From Gammaproteobacteria bacterium (lineage in GTDB: Bacteria > Pseudomonadota > Gammaproteobacteria > DSM-16500): a stretch of 64,000 nt of DNA. The translations under genes and the position numbers were made by a program. Within the stretch, counting starts at the first letter, position 1, and each line of letters starts with the position of its first letter. Below, in pieces: positions 7,937 to 16,503 of the stretch. The stretch is from contig JAHCAO010000009.1 in assembly GCA_019634835.1 (NCBI GenBank), forward strand, positions 26,931-90,930, given 5' to 3'. The notes under the pieces are model-generated. The model was not told the origin of the DNA, did no database searches, and was given only the letters and a program-made list of their open reading frames with translations.

Positions 7937-9211
7937 TTAGTTATATTCATATAAATACTCATCAAAACTTAAAATGTTTAGCTTGTTGCTTGCTTCCGTG
8001 TTTTTAATAAACATATTGAAAATAGCTTTAACAGCTGCATGAGCTAATCCATGCTTTTTATACTTAGTCAATGCATATGAATCACACACTTGCTCAAATT
8101 CACTAAGCAGTCGATTTTTTTCATCGTCCGCCAAAGATGAAACATAGTTTTCTATCAGATCACTCACATACTTGTTATATTTATTTTTCTGCTTTTCTTG
8201 AACTAACTTTTCCTGCTTTTCACTTTCCAAACGAGTATCACGTAATTCTGTTATAACTGCTTTGCTTGATCTACTCTTTTTATAATCTCTTTTTAGAGCG
8301 TCAACAAAATAAGCAGCAAGATCACGAATTTTCCCACTTTTAAAATTCTCTGAATTTTTAATTAGATCAATCTTTCCTTGAATATAGTCATGTTCATATT
8401 TTGCTAAAACATCTTTAACAGATTCGGGTGACAATCCAAATATTTCTGTTAATATTTTAATCAGTTCAAGATCATTTGCTTCGTTAAAATGTTCTACATG
8501 AAACGTTGCGCTTTGTTTTGTAGACAACTTGAACCTAATACTTGTGACTTTCTTGTTTACACGCTGCATCTCAGGGGAAACATTCAAATGCGAATACAGG
8601 TTAACTTCTCTTAATGCAATATCCAAAACTCGTTTTTTAAAATCACAAAATTCAGGATAGCGTCCATCGGGAATACCCATTAGTTTCCTAAAAATCGCTA
8701 ATGACAACCATCCAGTTGTAGATAGCCCTTGAAATCGAATGCAATTTTCATAAAGTGCCAGACCATATGCAGATTTGAATTTCGTCATTAAATTCATATC
8801 AATCTTGCCGTACATTTCAGGATGGTAAAGCAACTCTCTCATAACTGAACTAAACTCATAAGTGCAAATCCCTTTCTCTATTTTTGCAGATGCAATAATA
8901 GAGCTTGCTCTCCACTTAGATGAATCGCTATCTGTGCTATCAAGAACATTCCATTCAATTGCTGTTGTTATAAGCCCTATCAATGAGTTCTTTAATTTTT
9001 TTTGGTCATTGCTGTCGTAGCCAATTAATTCAGCTAATAATTTAACAGAAATCTCGTACTGTGATTTTTTAGGTAAATCATGATAAGCATTGTATAGAAG
9101 GGCATTAAATACCTTACGCTGGACAAGCGATATATTGTTTGATGAATGTATCGCATTGACATGTTTTTTAATCTCTACAACATCGCTATCTTGCTTTTTA
9201 GGTAATGCCAT
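7937..9211 (-). CDS. Plasmid replication initiator, Rep_3 (winged-helix) family
   Basis: A 424-residue protein. Its N-terminal part has the Rep_3 pattern: 'SLVQRKVFNALLYNAY', 'ELIGYDSND', 'FKSAYGLALYENCIRF' and 'LMGIPDGRYPEFCDFKKRVLDIALREVN', i.e. two winged-helix domains up to about residue 240. A Lys/Glu-rich C-terminal extension follows. Such proteins bind iterons and initiate theta replication. Iteron arrays lie on both sides of the rep-parB-parA block. AAGGA precedes the ATG at 9211. It is unrelated in sequence to the RepA_C protein at 2958, so the molecule carries two replicons. Confidence 0.88.
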   Translation of the reverse strand: MALPKKQDSDVVEIKKHVNAIHSSNNISLVQRKVFNALLYNAYHDLPKKSQYEISVKLLAELIGYDSNDQKKLKNSLIGLITTAIEWNVLDSTDSDSSKWRASSIIASAKIEKGICTYEFSSVMRELLYHPEMYGKIDMNLMTKFKSAYGLALYENCIRFQGLSTTGWLSLAIFRKLMGIPDGRYPEFCDFKKRVLDIALREVNLYSHLNVSPEMQRVNKKVTSIRFKLSTKQSATFHVEHFNEANDLELIKILTEIFGLSPESVKDVLAKYEHDYIQGKIDLIKNSENFKSGKIRDLAAYFVDALKRDYKKSRSSKAVITELRDTRLESEKQEKLVQEKQKNKYNKYVSDLIENYVSSLADDEKNRLLSEFEQVCDSYALTKYKKHGLAHAAVKAIFNMFIKNTEASNKLNILSFDEYLYEYN

Positions 9212-9239
9212 GACAAATTCCTTGTCCCTATAATAGGTA

Positions 9240-9291
9240 ATTCGGATATCCGAATTTGACTATTTATTGACCGAATTCGGATATCCGAATT
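9240..9291. promoter_or_regulatory. Paired 16-bp palindromes, rep operator or parS candidate
   Basis: Two identical perfect palindromes, ATTCGGATATCCGAAT, at 9240-9255 and 9275-9290 (the second extends to 18 bp), with centres 35 bp apart. They lie between the parB stop and the rep start, and the second overlaps the last parB codons. They are either an autoregulatory operator for the Rep_3 gene or the centromere site bound by ParB. The sequence alone does not decide. Confidence 0.75.
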
Positions 9292-10327
9292 TAGAGTTTT
9301 GACCTTCTATTTCCTCATCTAAATAACGTCTTATTTGATCGCAGACTTTATTAAAATCTATTAGCTTTACGATATCTTTATGAAAGACGATGCAAGGCAT
9401 TCCCTTTTGGTCTGCTTTAAACGTAAACATTTTTTTGCCTGCGCTAGACAAGATAACTGCTGTTGTTGATGCAGATTCTTCTTGTTGATTATTTGAATCT
9501 TTTTTAAAAAAACTCGATAACATCCTTTCAAGCTTTGCGGGAGACGTTATGCTCTTACCAATTTCCGGGGCTATAGATAATAACAGTTTATTTGCGCTCT
9601 TGTTGGAATTAAGTAATTGCACAATTTTTAAAGCCATATTGACAGATAAAGCATGAATATCGGGGATTGCACGCAAAATTTCTTGAGGAATCTTTACATA
9701 TGACATCAATTCATTTAATGAGGATGATGCAACGCCCAATTTTTCTGCTAACTCTTTCTCGGTTTTAAAAGTGCCATCATTAAGAAGCTTTTTATAAAGT
9801 AGGGCGTTTGAGTAATTACTAACATTTTTCCTAAACTTATTTTCTGCATCCTGACAAGCAATCGCCTCTTGTTTCGTTAAGGAATCTTTTTTGATAACAA
9901 GGAATGGTATACCCAAACTCAAACATGCAGCATGTCTTCTTCTGCCAAAGATAATTTGATATTTGATACCATCATGAGGATTTGGATGCGATCGAAGAAG
10001 CGCTGGCTGTAGTTGAGTATTTTCTTGTATAGAACGAATCAATTCGTCCATGTCTCCCATTTCATCTTCTGATCGATTTGCATATTCCCAAGGTTCGCAT
10101 TCTTTAGGGTTCATGAAAACCAATTCATTTTCTCTAAATTCAATGCCAGATTGAGTACGGAAGTATGGGGCTGTAGGAGATGTTGTTGCTTTTAAACGAT
10201 CGAGACCAACATGGTTCAATCCACCATGATCAGATTCTTCATTTGAATCAATCTTTTTAATTTGCCCTGTTTTGACTAGCATTCCCAATGGGCCAGAACT
10301 ATGAACATTTTTTTTGCTGTTATCCAT
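9260..10327 (-). CDS. parB: ParB-family plasmid partition protein
   Basis: A 355-residue protein with a long N-terminal region, the ParB nuclease-like core including 'YQIIFGRRRHAACLSLGIPFLV' (about residues 122-143), and a helix-turn-helix part 'KTEKELAEKLGVASSSLNELMSYV' (about 193-216). It would bind parS and load the plasmid onto the ParA system. Its ATG overlaps the parA stop by 8 bases, so the two are translationally coupled. Confidence 0.9.
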   Translation of the reverse strand: MDNSKKNVHSSGPLGMLVKTGQIKKIDSNEESDHGGLNHVGLDRLKATTSPTAPYFRTQSGIEFRENELVFMNPKECEPWEYANRSEDEMGDMDELIRSIQENTQLQPALLRSHPNPHDGIKYQIIFGRRRHAACLSLGIPFLVIKKDSLTKQEAIACQDAENKFRKNVSNYSNALLYKKLLNDGTFKTEKELAEKLGVASSSLNELMSYVKIPQEILRAIPDIHALSVNMALKIVQLLNSNKSANKLLLSIAPEIGKSITSPAKLERMLSSFFKKDSNNQQEESASTTAVILSSAGKKMFTFKADQKGMPCIVFHKDIVKLIDFNKVCDQIRRYLDEEIEGQNSKFGYPNSVNK

Positions 10328-11546
10328 TTACGACTTCCTCCAATTCCGTAGTTGTGTTCTTTTGAGCTTGCCGTCCCCAAATATCTTTAAAGTGGTTTAT
10401 TATTTCCATGTTTACATCATCTAAATGCTGAACAGCACGCCTGTAAGCTTCCCGACTTCCTCTTGGCTTTGAAACATCATAGATTGTTCCAATTTCGTTA
10501 GCTGCTTTGGATACTTCAATTGTGTCGCACATATGGTTTGATAATATGTAGCGGCCAAATTGTTCACGCATCATATTTTCCATCTGCATAGCTTCGTTAT
10601 TCCCACTATGCTTAGAAATCAAAATTCGTAGATACTCTAGTTTTTTATCCTTCAATTCTTTGAACAAGTTTTTCAGCGAAGCTGTATACATAATAAAACT
10701 TGAATAATCACCCATGCTTGGTGGTATTGGGATAATCATTCCATCGCAAGCAATGATCGCGTTGAGGGTTAATATGCCTAGATTTGGTCCACAATCTATC
10801 AAAATCACATCATAATTATCTTTGATATTCTTCAAAGCCTTACTAAGTCTAATGAAAGGCGACCCGAGAGTGTCTTGATTATTTTCATTACCATTTGGAA
10901 GCAATAAATCGCAGTCCTGAATAGCAAGATTGGCAGGAATAATGTCAAAGCCATCAAAGTGCGTTTTGAGAATGATATCTCTTATTTTGTCTGGGTCAGA
11001 AACAAGAGAATTTGTAATGGTATCTTCGTAACATAATTCTAAATCAGGAATAAGACCTGAACTCAGTAAAGTTGCAGTGCCCTGCCCATCAAAGTCTAAT
11101 AATAGAGCTTTTAAACCAGTAATGGCGATTTTTTTTCCTAAATCAACTGCTGTTTGTGTTTTTCCCACGCCACCTTTTAAATTTGATACTGCAATGACTA
11201 ACGGTTTTGAGCCAGTTGGTCTAGTATATTTAGTGTTAGCGTATTCTCTGAGTATGTTGATCGCTTGCAACGAAAATTTTTTAACTCGACGATTTCCTTC
11301 GTTTGTTTCGGTAACAATTCCTGGGATATCGGAATGTGTTTCTAAGAGTTTTCGAAAGGTTGGATTAGATACACCCACCATTTGTGCCGCTTCTATTGAA
11401 CCCCATGTGCGTGCTTTTTTTCTATTATCAGGATTCGTGATATAGTTTCTGAGGGTAAGAAGCATTTCATTGCCAGCTTTATAGAATTTCTCCATAAGCT
11501 TTTCTGGGTCATCTGTTCCATAGGGAGCAATTTTTTGATCAAACAT
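10320..11546 (-). CDS. parA: ParA-family partition ATPase
   Basis: A deviant Walker-A ATPase (SNLKGGVGKTQTAVDLG, about residue 121 on) with an N-terminal helix-turn-helix region ('AQMVGVSNPTFRKLLET'), i.e. a P1/F-type ParA that also represses its own promoter. The motifs 'LLLDFDGQG' and 'VILIDCGPNLG' are the Walker A' and B elements. The open frame extends to 11654. The ATG at 11546 has a good AAGGA seven bases upstream and starts the conserved part, giving 408 residues. It is followed by parB and rep on the same strand. Confidence 0.92.
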   Translation of the reverse strand: MFDQKIAPYGTDDPEKLMEKFYKAGNEMLLTLRNYITNPDNRKKARTWGSIEAAQMVGVSNPTFRKLLETHSDIPGIVTETNEGNRRVKKFSLQAINILREYANTKYTRPTGSKPLVIAVSNLKGGVGKTQTAVDLGKKIAITGLKALLLDFDGQGTATLLSSGLIPDLELCYEDTITNSLVSDPDKIRDIILKTHFDGFDIIPANLAIQDCDLLLPNGNENNQDTLGSPFIRLSKALKNIKDNYDVILIDCGPNLGILTLNAIIACDGMIIPIPPSMGDYSSFIMYTASLKNLFKELKDKKLEYLRILISKHSGNNEAMQMENMMREQFGRYILSNHMCDTIEVSKAANEIGTIYDVSKPRGSREAYRRAVQHLDDVNMEIINHFKDIWGRQAQKNTTTELEEVVNG

Positions 11547-11743
11547 ACGTATTCCTTTTCGATCAATTAATGTAATTTCACTTAAATTGGAATTTAACCC
11601 TATTTTTGTGAAAATGCAATTCTTAATTGTTTTTTTAGTAATCCAATAAAACACAACTAGTGTTTCTTATTTTAATTTAGTTTATATTGTTGTTTATCAC
11701 CTATTAATTACTGTGAAAACAGCTAAATAGGTAAGTGAGGTCG

Positions 11744-11873
11744 GACGTTTGCAGGGTAATGCAAGACGTCTGCGGGATTTTCTCAGACGTCTGCGGGGTG
11801 AGAACAGGACGTTTGCGGGGAATGAAATTTTGTTTGGCAAGACGTTTGCGGGATCATGTAAGACGTTTGCAGG
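11744..11873 (+). repeat. Six iterons (Rep_3 origin)
   Basis: Six copies of GACGTYTGCRGG start at 11744, 11765, 11786, 11808, 11841 and 11862. Spacings are 21, 21, 22, 33 and 21 bp, so every copy faces the same side of the helix. This is a textbook iteron origin and fills most of the 349 bases between parA and the second parB. The last copies lie within the promoter region of the parB at 11896. Confidence 0.9.
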
Positions 11874-11895
11874 ATAGTCATCATACGGAGATATT

Positions 11896-12771
11896 ATGTC
11901 GAGTGTGGAATTGAGAGGACTAAAAGGCTTGCAAGGTCTTGACCTAGATGGTTTGTTACATGATTCAAAAAAGCCTACATCCACGCATAATATTTCTAAC
12001 TTATCTGTTGAGATGCTCACAACAGGAAAGTATCAACCTAGAACGGTAATCAGTGATGACTCTCTATTTGATTTGGCGTCATCCATTAAAGCTCAAGGAA
12101 TTATTCAACCGCTCATTGTTAGAAACATAGGTGCGGATAGATACGAAATCATTGCTGGCGAGCGTCGATGGCGCGCGGCAAAAATAGCAGGCTTATCAGA
12201 TGTACCCGCAATTATTAGAAACGTTACAGATGAAACCGCGCTCGCGTTTGCGTTGATTGAAAATATCCAAAGAGAATCGCTTAATCCCATTGATGAAGCA
12301 GTATCTTTAGTTCGTCTAAAGGATGAATTTTCAATGACACACGAGGAAATTGCGGAAAGAGTGGGACGGTCACGCTCCGCTGTCACGAACTTGATGCGAT
12401 TACTTTCTTTGCATCACGATGTGCAGGGATGGTTGAGAACCAATGAGATTGAAATGGGTCACGCTAGAGCATTGTTATCCTTGGATGCGCAGTTGCAATT
12501 AAAGGTGGCGCAGAGAGTAATCGAAAAAGGTATGTCGGTGCGAGAAACCGAAAAAATGGTACAGAGCATTATTAAATTACCGCATCATATTCAAGAATCT
12601 ATACCAAGTAAGTTCGATGCAAAGATCAATGACTGGACTAAACAATTGTCTAAAAAATTATCATCTAACGTGAAAATTCATCTTAATGCTAAAGGCGAAG
12701 GTAAGATCACCATTAGCGTGCAGTCACCAGAAGAAATTGAATGGTTAATAAAAAGCATTAATTGTGATTAA
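11896..12771 (+). CDS. Second ParB (chromosomal Spo0J type), no ParA partner here
   Basis: A 291-residue canonical ParB: 'YQPRTVISDDSLFDLASSIKAQGIIQPLIV', then 'YEIIAGERRWRAAKIAGLSDVPAII' (the CTP-binding GERRW motif, about residues 90-94), 'ALIENIQRESLNPIDEA', and the HTH 'THEEIAERVGRSRSAVTNLMRLLSL'. It is much closer to chromosomal ParB than to the ParB at 9260. GGAGATATT precedes the ATG. It is divergent from parA across the iteron array. It may act in segregation with the parA at 10320 or in a separate regulatory or silencing role. Confidence 0.92.
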   Translation: MSSVELRGLKGLQGLDLDGLLHDSKKPTSTHNISNLSVEMLTTGKYQPRTVISDDSLFDLASSIKAQGIIQPLIVRNIGADRYEIIAGERRWRAAKIAGLSDVPAIIRNVTDETALAFALIENIQRESLNPIDEAVSLVRLKDEFSMTHEEIAERVGRSRSAVTNLMRLLSLHHDVQGWLRTNEIEMGHARALLSLDAQLQLKVAQRVIEKGMSVRETEKMVQSIIKLPHHIQESIPSKFDAKINDWTKQLSKKLSSNVKIHLNAKGEGKITISVQSPEEIEWLIKSINCD

Positions 12772-12820
12772 TAGTAGTGCTGTTTCTCATATTTATTACA
12801 ACTAATATTGTATATATTTT

Positions 12821-12855
12821 AGCTTTAAAATCTAGTATAACTAGATTTTAAAGCT
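12821..12855. promoter_or_regulatory. 35-bp perfect inverted repeat upstream of abiE
   Basis: Two 16-bp arms, AGCTTTAAAATCTAGT and its exact complement, around the 3-base centre ATA. The core TCTAGTATAACTAGA recurs over the abiEi start codon (12903-12917). AbiEi antitoxins repress their own promoter by binding inverted repeats, so this is the upstream operator. It could also stop transcription from the preceding parB. Confidence 0.75.
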
Positions 12856-12873
12856 GTATCGCGAACTATATTT

Positions 12874-12917
12874 TTGTATAACTTTATAATATATGTTATA
12901 ATTCTAGTATGACTAGA
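12874..12917 (+). promoter_or_regulatory. abiE promoter and start-codon operator
   Basis: A -35-like TTGTAT (12874-12879), exactly 17 bp, then a perfect TATAAT (12897-12902). The expected transcription start falls at or beside the abiEi ATG (12909). The ATG itself is the centre of the inverted repeat TCTAGT-ATG-ACTAGA (12903-12917). No Shine-Dalgarno is present. The transcript is therefore probably leaderless and the repressor site covers promoter and start codon together. A second TATAAT at 12885-12890 would give only a slightly longer leader. Confidence 0.65.
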
Positions 12918-13688
12918 TTTAAAAGAAATAAATTAAACGAAGTAATAACACAGATGCCGCAAGGTCTAGTGCTAACGCTAGGCTGGCTAAAAGAGCATGG
13001 AGTGTCATCTAAGCTCGCTTGGTGGTATGTACAATCTCGCTGGTTGGAAAGGGTGGGGAATGAGGCTTATAAGAAATATGGCGATAAAGTTAGCTGGGTG
13101 GGAGCGTTATCGGCAGTACAGAACCAATTGCATTTACCATTACATGTAGGTGCAAAAACGGCGCTAGAGTTACTAGGACAAGCGCATTTTATACCTATGC
13201 AGGGGATAAAACGCGTTGCTCTTTTTCATAGCTCTGTGGTTAAAGTACCATTGTGGTTCCGTAAGGCGAAAGCTTGGGATGTTGAATTCAATATATATCA
13301 AGTATCACTATTTCAAGAAGATGATTCACCATTAGGAGTGGTAAACAGAGCGGTAGATGGTGTAGAAGTTTATCTTTCGAGTCCAGAGCGTGCTGCCTTA
13401 GAAATATTATATTTAGTTCCCAACAAACAATCTTTTGAAGAGGCATCTAAGCTAATAGAGACTTTAACCCAGCTTCGCCCCAATCTTGTCCAGAGTTTAT
13501 TGGAAAAATGTAAATCAATAAAAGCGAAACGCTTATTTTTGTATTTGGCAGATAAGTTTCAGCATCCGTGGTTGTCCAAAGTTGATTTAAGTAAGGTGAG
13601 CTTAGGGCACGGGAACCGAGTAATAGGAGAGGGGGGAGATTATCATCCGAAATATCAATTATCTTTGCCAAAAATAGTGGAGGAGTAA
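12909..13688 (+). CDS. abiEi: AbiEi-type antitoxin/autorepressor (type IV TA)
   Basis: A 259-residue protein with an N-terminal winged-helix part ('GLVLTLGWLKEHGVSSKLAWWYVQSRWLERVG') followed by the AbiEi C-terminal antitoxin region ('LGVVNRAVDGVEVYLSSPERAALEILYLVP'). In this phage-defence/toxin-antitoxin family the antitoxin neutralises the partner toxin and represses the operon through inverted repeats, two of which lie upstream. The toxin gene begins immediately after its stop. Confidence 0.88.
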   Translation: MTRFKRNKLNEVITQMPQGLVLTLGWLKEHGVSSKLAWWYVQSRWLERVGNEAYKKYGDKVSWVGALSAVQNQLHLPLHVGAKTALELLGQAHFIPMQGIKRVALFHSSVVKVPLWFRKAKAWDVEFNIYQVSLFQEDDSPLGVVNRAVDGVEVYLSSPERAALEILYLVPNKQSFEEASKLIETLTQLRPNLVQSLLEKCKSIKAKRLFLYLADKFQHPWLSKVDLSKVSLGHGNRVIGEGGDYHPKYQLSLPKIVEE

Positions 13689-14618
13689 GTGGGGTATTCA
13701 CGCGGGTATATAACACAGGTTGAACTTTTATTACAGATATTGCCAGTTATTAATAGGCAGGACTGTTTTGCATTAAAAGGTGGTACGGCTATTAATTTAT
13801 TTTTCCGCAATATGCCCAGATTAAGCGTGGATATTGATTTGACTTACTTACCTATTGAACCACGGGAACAATTCTTAAAAAATATCACCCTAGCTTTAAA
13901 TACATTGGCTCAGAATATAAAAGAGATAGGAAATAATAAATATCAAGTTGAAGAAGTATTTACAAAAGAACCTAGACAATTATCAAAATTGATTATATCG
14001 AATAACACAACAAAAATTATCATAGAACCTAATTTTGTATTAAGAAGCGCGGTTTTTGACTGCGAAACAAGAGAATTATGTCAGCGCGCGCAAAACGAAT
14101 TTTTAACTTATTTCACGATAAAAACGCTTTCATTTGCTGATTTATATGGTGGTAAAATTTGCGCTACACTTGCACGTCAGCACCCACGTGATTTATTTGA
14201 TATAAAAATTTTGTTAGAAAACGAAGGTCTGACAGAGTCAGTCCGGCAAGCTTTTGTTATCTACCTGGCGAGCAATTCTAGACCTATGCATGAGTTATTA
14301 AATCCAAAACCAAACTTGCAGAATACAAGAAAAATTTATGAGGAATCTTTTATAGGGATGACTACTGAAGAGGTTTCTTACGAACAACTAGTTGAAGTAC
14401 GATACAAATTAATTGAATTAATATTAAAATCACTAACAGTAAATGAACGGAAATTTTTATTGTCAATTAAAGCCGGCAATCCTGACTGGCAGTTAATTCC
14501 TATTACTGGTTTAGATAAATTGCCAGGTCTTAAATGGAAAAGTTTGAATATAGAAAAAATGGATACTGAAAAGCAAAAAATCGCTTTGGATAAATTAAAA
14601 AAGGTATTAGAGCTTTAA
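13689..14618 (+). CDS. abiEii: AbiEii-type nucleotidyltransferase toxin
   Basis: A 309-residue protein with the nucleotidyltransferase signature: LKGGTAINLFF (Gly31-Gly32) and SVDIDLTYL (Asp48 and Asp50), then 'SFADLYGGKICATLARQHPRDLFDIKIL'. These are the conserved motifs of AbiEii/MenT toxins, which modify RNA with nucleotides. It starts with GTG directly after the antitoxin TAA and has AGGAG just upstream, so the pair is translationally coupled. Confidence 0.9.
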   Translation: MGYSRGYITQVELLLQILPVINRQDCFALKGGTAINLFFRNMPRLSVDIDLTYLPIEPREQFLKNITLALNTLAQNIKEIGNNKYQVEEVFTKEPRQLSKLIISNNTTKIIIEPNFVLRSAVFDCETRELCQRAQNEFLTYFTIKTLSFADLYGGKICATLARQHPRDLFDIKILLENEGLTESVRQAFVIYLASNSRPMHELLNPKPNLQNTRKIYEESFIGMTTEEVSYEQLVEVRYKLIELILKSLTVNERKFLLSIKAGNPDWQLIPITGLDKLPGLKWKSLNIEKMDTEKQKIALDKLKKVLEL

Positions 14619-14750
14619 ATGAAAAACTATTCAATTTAGTTTGATGGTAGTCTAGGTTTTAAAATTGTAGGAAAATTTTTAGCGCCTTGGCATCCAGTTC
14701 CTCTTCATATCATGAAGCTCAATATGAGCAATCTCATTAATAATTAAAAA

Positions 14751-15042
14751 TTACTTCATACCAATAAATAATAAATTTGGGCTCAAAATTAGGGTTTCCT
14801 TTAGTGCGCGCGATAATTTTTTTATGTATTTTTCTATTTTCATCGCGAGCGATTTTTCACCGATAATTTTCCAGGATTGTGCAATGCAGACAGGTTTGAA
14901 GCTACAGGTATATTTTCTCGCAGTTCTATCTAGATGCGGCTGCATATCTTTTTTCTAGATCAATAGTATAACCAGTATAATAGCTATTATTATTGCACCG
15001 GAGAATGTATACCCAATAATTACTAATTGATTTTTTTGTCAT
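14751..15042 (-). pseudogene. Frameshifted GIY-YIG endonuclease-domain gene (UPF0213/YhbQ-like)
   Basis: Reading minus from the ATG at 15042 gives MTKKSISNYWVYILRCNNN, then YYTGYTIDLEKRYAA, the GIY-YIG start of small YhbQ-type proteins. That frame ends at 14926. The rest of the family continues in another frame from 14945: 'KYTCSFKPVCIAQSWKIIGE..LAMKIEKYIKKLSRALKE'. A single extra base near 14930-14940 separates the halves, so this is a one-frameshift gene, either a recent pseudogene or an assembly error. It sits just downstream of the TIR-like gene on the same strand. Confidence 0.78.
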
Positions 15043-15057
15043 ATATAATTACGACAT

Positions 15058-16464
15058 TTATACAGCATACAATTTAGTATTGCTTCTCAACATATCCAAT
15101 GCCTGAATAATATTTTCAAAATTACTGTCAAACAGACAAGATGTTATTAATGGATGTTTATTTTTCAACTGTAAAACTTCCTTTCTAAATTCATCAACTG
15201 CATTATGCGATTTTAAGGAACGAAATGACATAGAACAAAATATATGGATATTCTGATTTCCTTCCCGTTTTCGTTTATGAATAAATATAAGGTTGTATAT
15301 TAGCTCAAAAAGACAAAATAGATAATCGTATTCACGATTATCTGGAATAAGTTGAAGAAAATGTTTTCTTAATGATTCATGAAGATGCTGACTTCCATAA
15401 TTAGGAAAATTAAATCCTTGATGCTTTTTAACTAATGGTAAATAAGCTGAAGAAAGTGTTGTTATTATTTCATCATTATATTTCTTAGGTGTTTTTATAT
15501 AAATACCGAATAACATAAATAATGTACTGTATTTATTATTTTTCAAAGCAGCTATCCCACACGCGTAAAATAAAAAGAGCGAAGGGAATATAGCTAATTC
15601 TTCCCAATGAGAATAAAAGCTACCAGGTGTGTAATATGAGTTATGACTTATGTGCCCAATGGCATTTTGCCAGAGCGAAGTATGTCTTTCATCGCCCCAG
15701 TAGCATCCAATAATTAGCATATTCACAAGTGGTGTTAATACATTTTCATATCGATTGACTCGGGCCCACATCGATTCATTTGTCCTATCTGGATTGTCCA
15801 GACTGAATTCATCAGTTTGTAAAATTTTACAAATATTATTAACTTCCTTATTTAAAACATCATGCACTTTAATTATTTGCTGTGGATTGTGTATATTATC
15901 TTTGATAATTTCAACCGGAGTGACCCCAACTGTGGAGATGATATTGCTATCAATAATAGTACGAATGGCATCTTTAAGTTGATTAATTAAAATTATTTCT
16001 TGTTCCTTGCGTTTTTCCTTTGTATCAGATGGATGAAGACAATATCTAATTGGCCAGCGCAGTGTTTTTAAATCAAAAGGTAACATATCAGGTGCTCCGT
16101 AAGCCTCATTCATTATCGCAAGCATCCGTTCATGTCGTATTGATTTTAAAGCATAGCCTCTTTCAGTTAATACATTGGGATTGGATACACCATGTTTATT
16201 AGGTACGTGCGCAACATAGGTTAAGTCAGCGAGAAATATCCCACATTGATCAATTTTCTTTAGAATAGTGTCTGTTATTGGAGGGCTTCCAGGCACATTT
16301 TTTGTATCGTGATCTAGTGATATATCGTCTCTTTCTGAATCTTCAACACGCAATTCTTGATTCAAGGATACAATAGCCTTTTGTATAGCGGATTTTATAA
16401 AGAACCGATTTGATTTTTCGTCAGTATCGCTTTGCCAAGAATAGAAGATCGTGACCTGAGACAT
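15058..16464 (-). CDS. TIR-like/nucleotide-binding fold protein, probable defence gene
   Basis: A 468-residue protein. The first about 160 residues follow a pattern I associate with bacterial TIR-related domains: 'VTIFYSWQSDTDEKSNRFFI', then 'DHDTKNVPGSPPITDTILKKIDQCGIFLADLTYV', then 'NPNVLTERGYALKSI'. This is an alternating beta/alpha fold with a Glu in the third motif. The C-terminal 300 residues are helical and unfamiliar. Proteins built this way occur in defence islands, where TIR domains may consume NAD+. Here it follows abiE and a GIY-YIG remnant. The TIR assignment is by pattern only. Confidence 0.6.
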   Translation of the reverse strand: MSQVTIFYSWQSDTDEKSNRFFIKSAIQKAIVSLNQELRVEDSERDDISLDHDTKNVPGSPPITDTILKKIDQCGIFLADLTYVAHVPNKHGVSNPNVLTERGYALKSIRHERMLAIMNEAYGAPDMLPFDLKTLRWPIRYCLHPSDTKEKRKEQEIILINQLKDAIRTIIDSNIISTVGVTPVEIIKDNIHNPQQIIKVHDVLNKEVNNICKILQTDEFSLDNPDRTNESMWARVNRYENVLTPLVNMLIIGCYWGDERHTSLWQNAIGHISHNSYYTPGSFYSHWEELAIFPSLFLFYACGIAALKNNKYSTLFMLFGIYIKTPKKYNDEIITTLSSAYLPLVKKHQGFNFPNYGSQHLHESLRKHFLQLIPDNREYDYLFCLFELIYNLIFIHKRKREGNQNIHIFCSMSFRSLKSHNAVDEFRKEVLQLKNKHPLITSCLFDSNFENIIQALDMLRSNTKLYAV

Positions 16465-16503
16465 TCAAAAATTCCTTCTAAATATAGTATGCTCAATTAA
16501 TTA

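Noticed and set aside
11744..11873. CRISPR-like array
   Set aside because: The 12-bp repeats at 21-33 bp spacing next to rep/par genes are origin iterons; spacers are too short.
14751..14945. An independent 64-residue gene
   Set aside because: It is the second half of the frameshifted GIY-YIG protein; it has no ribosome site.
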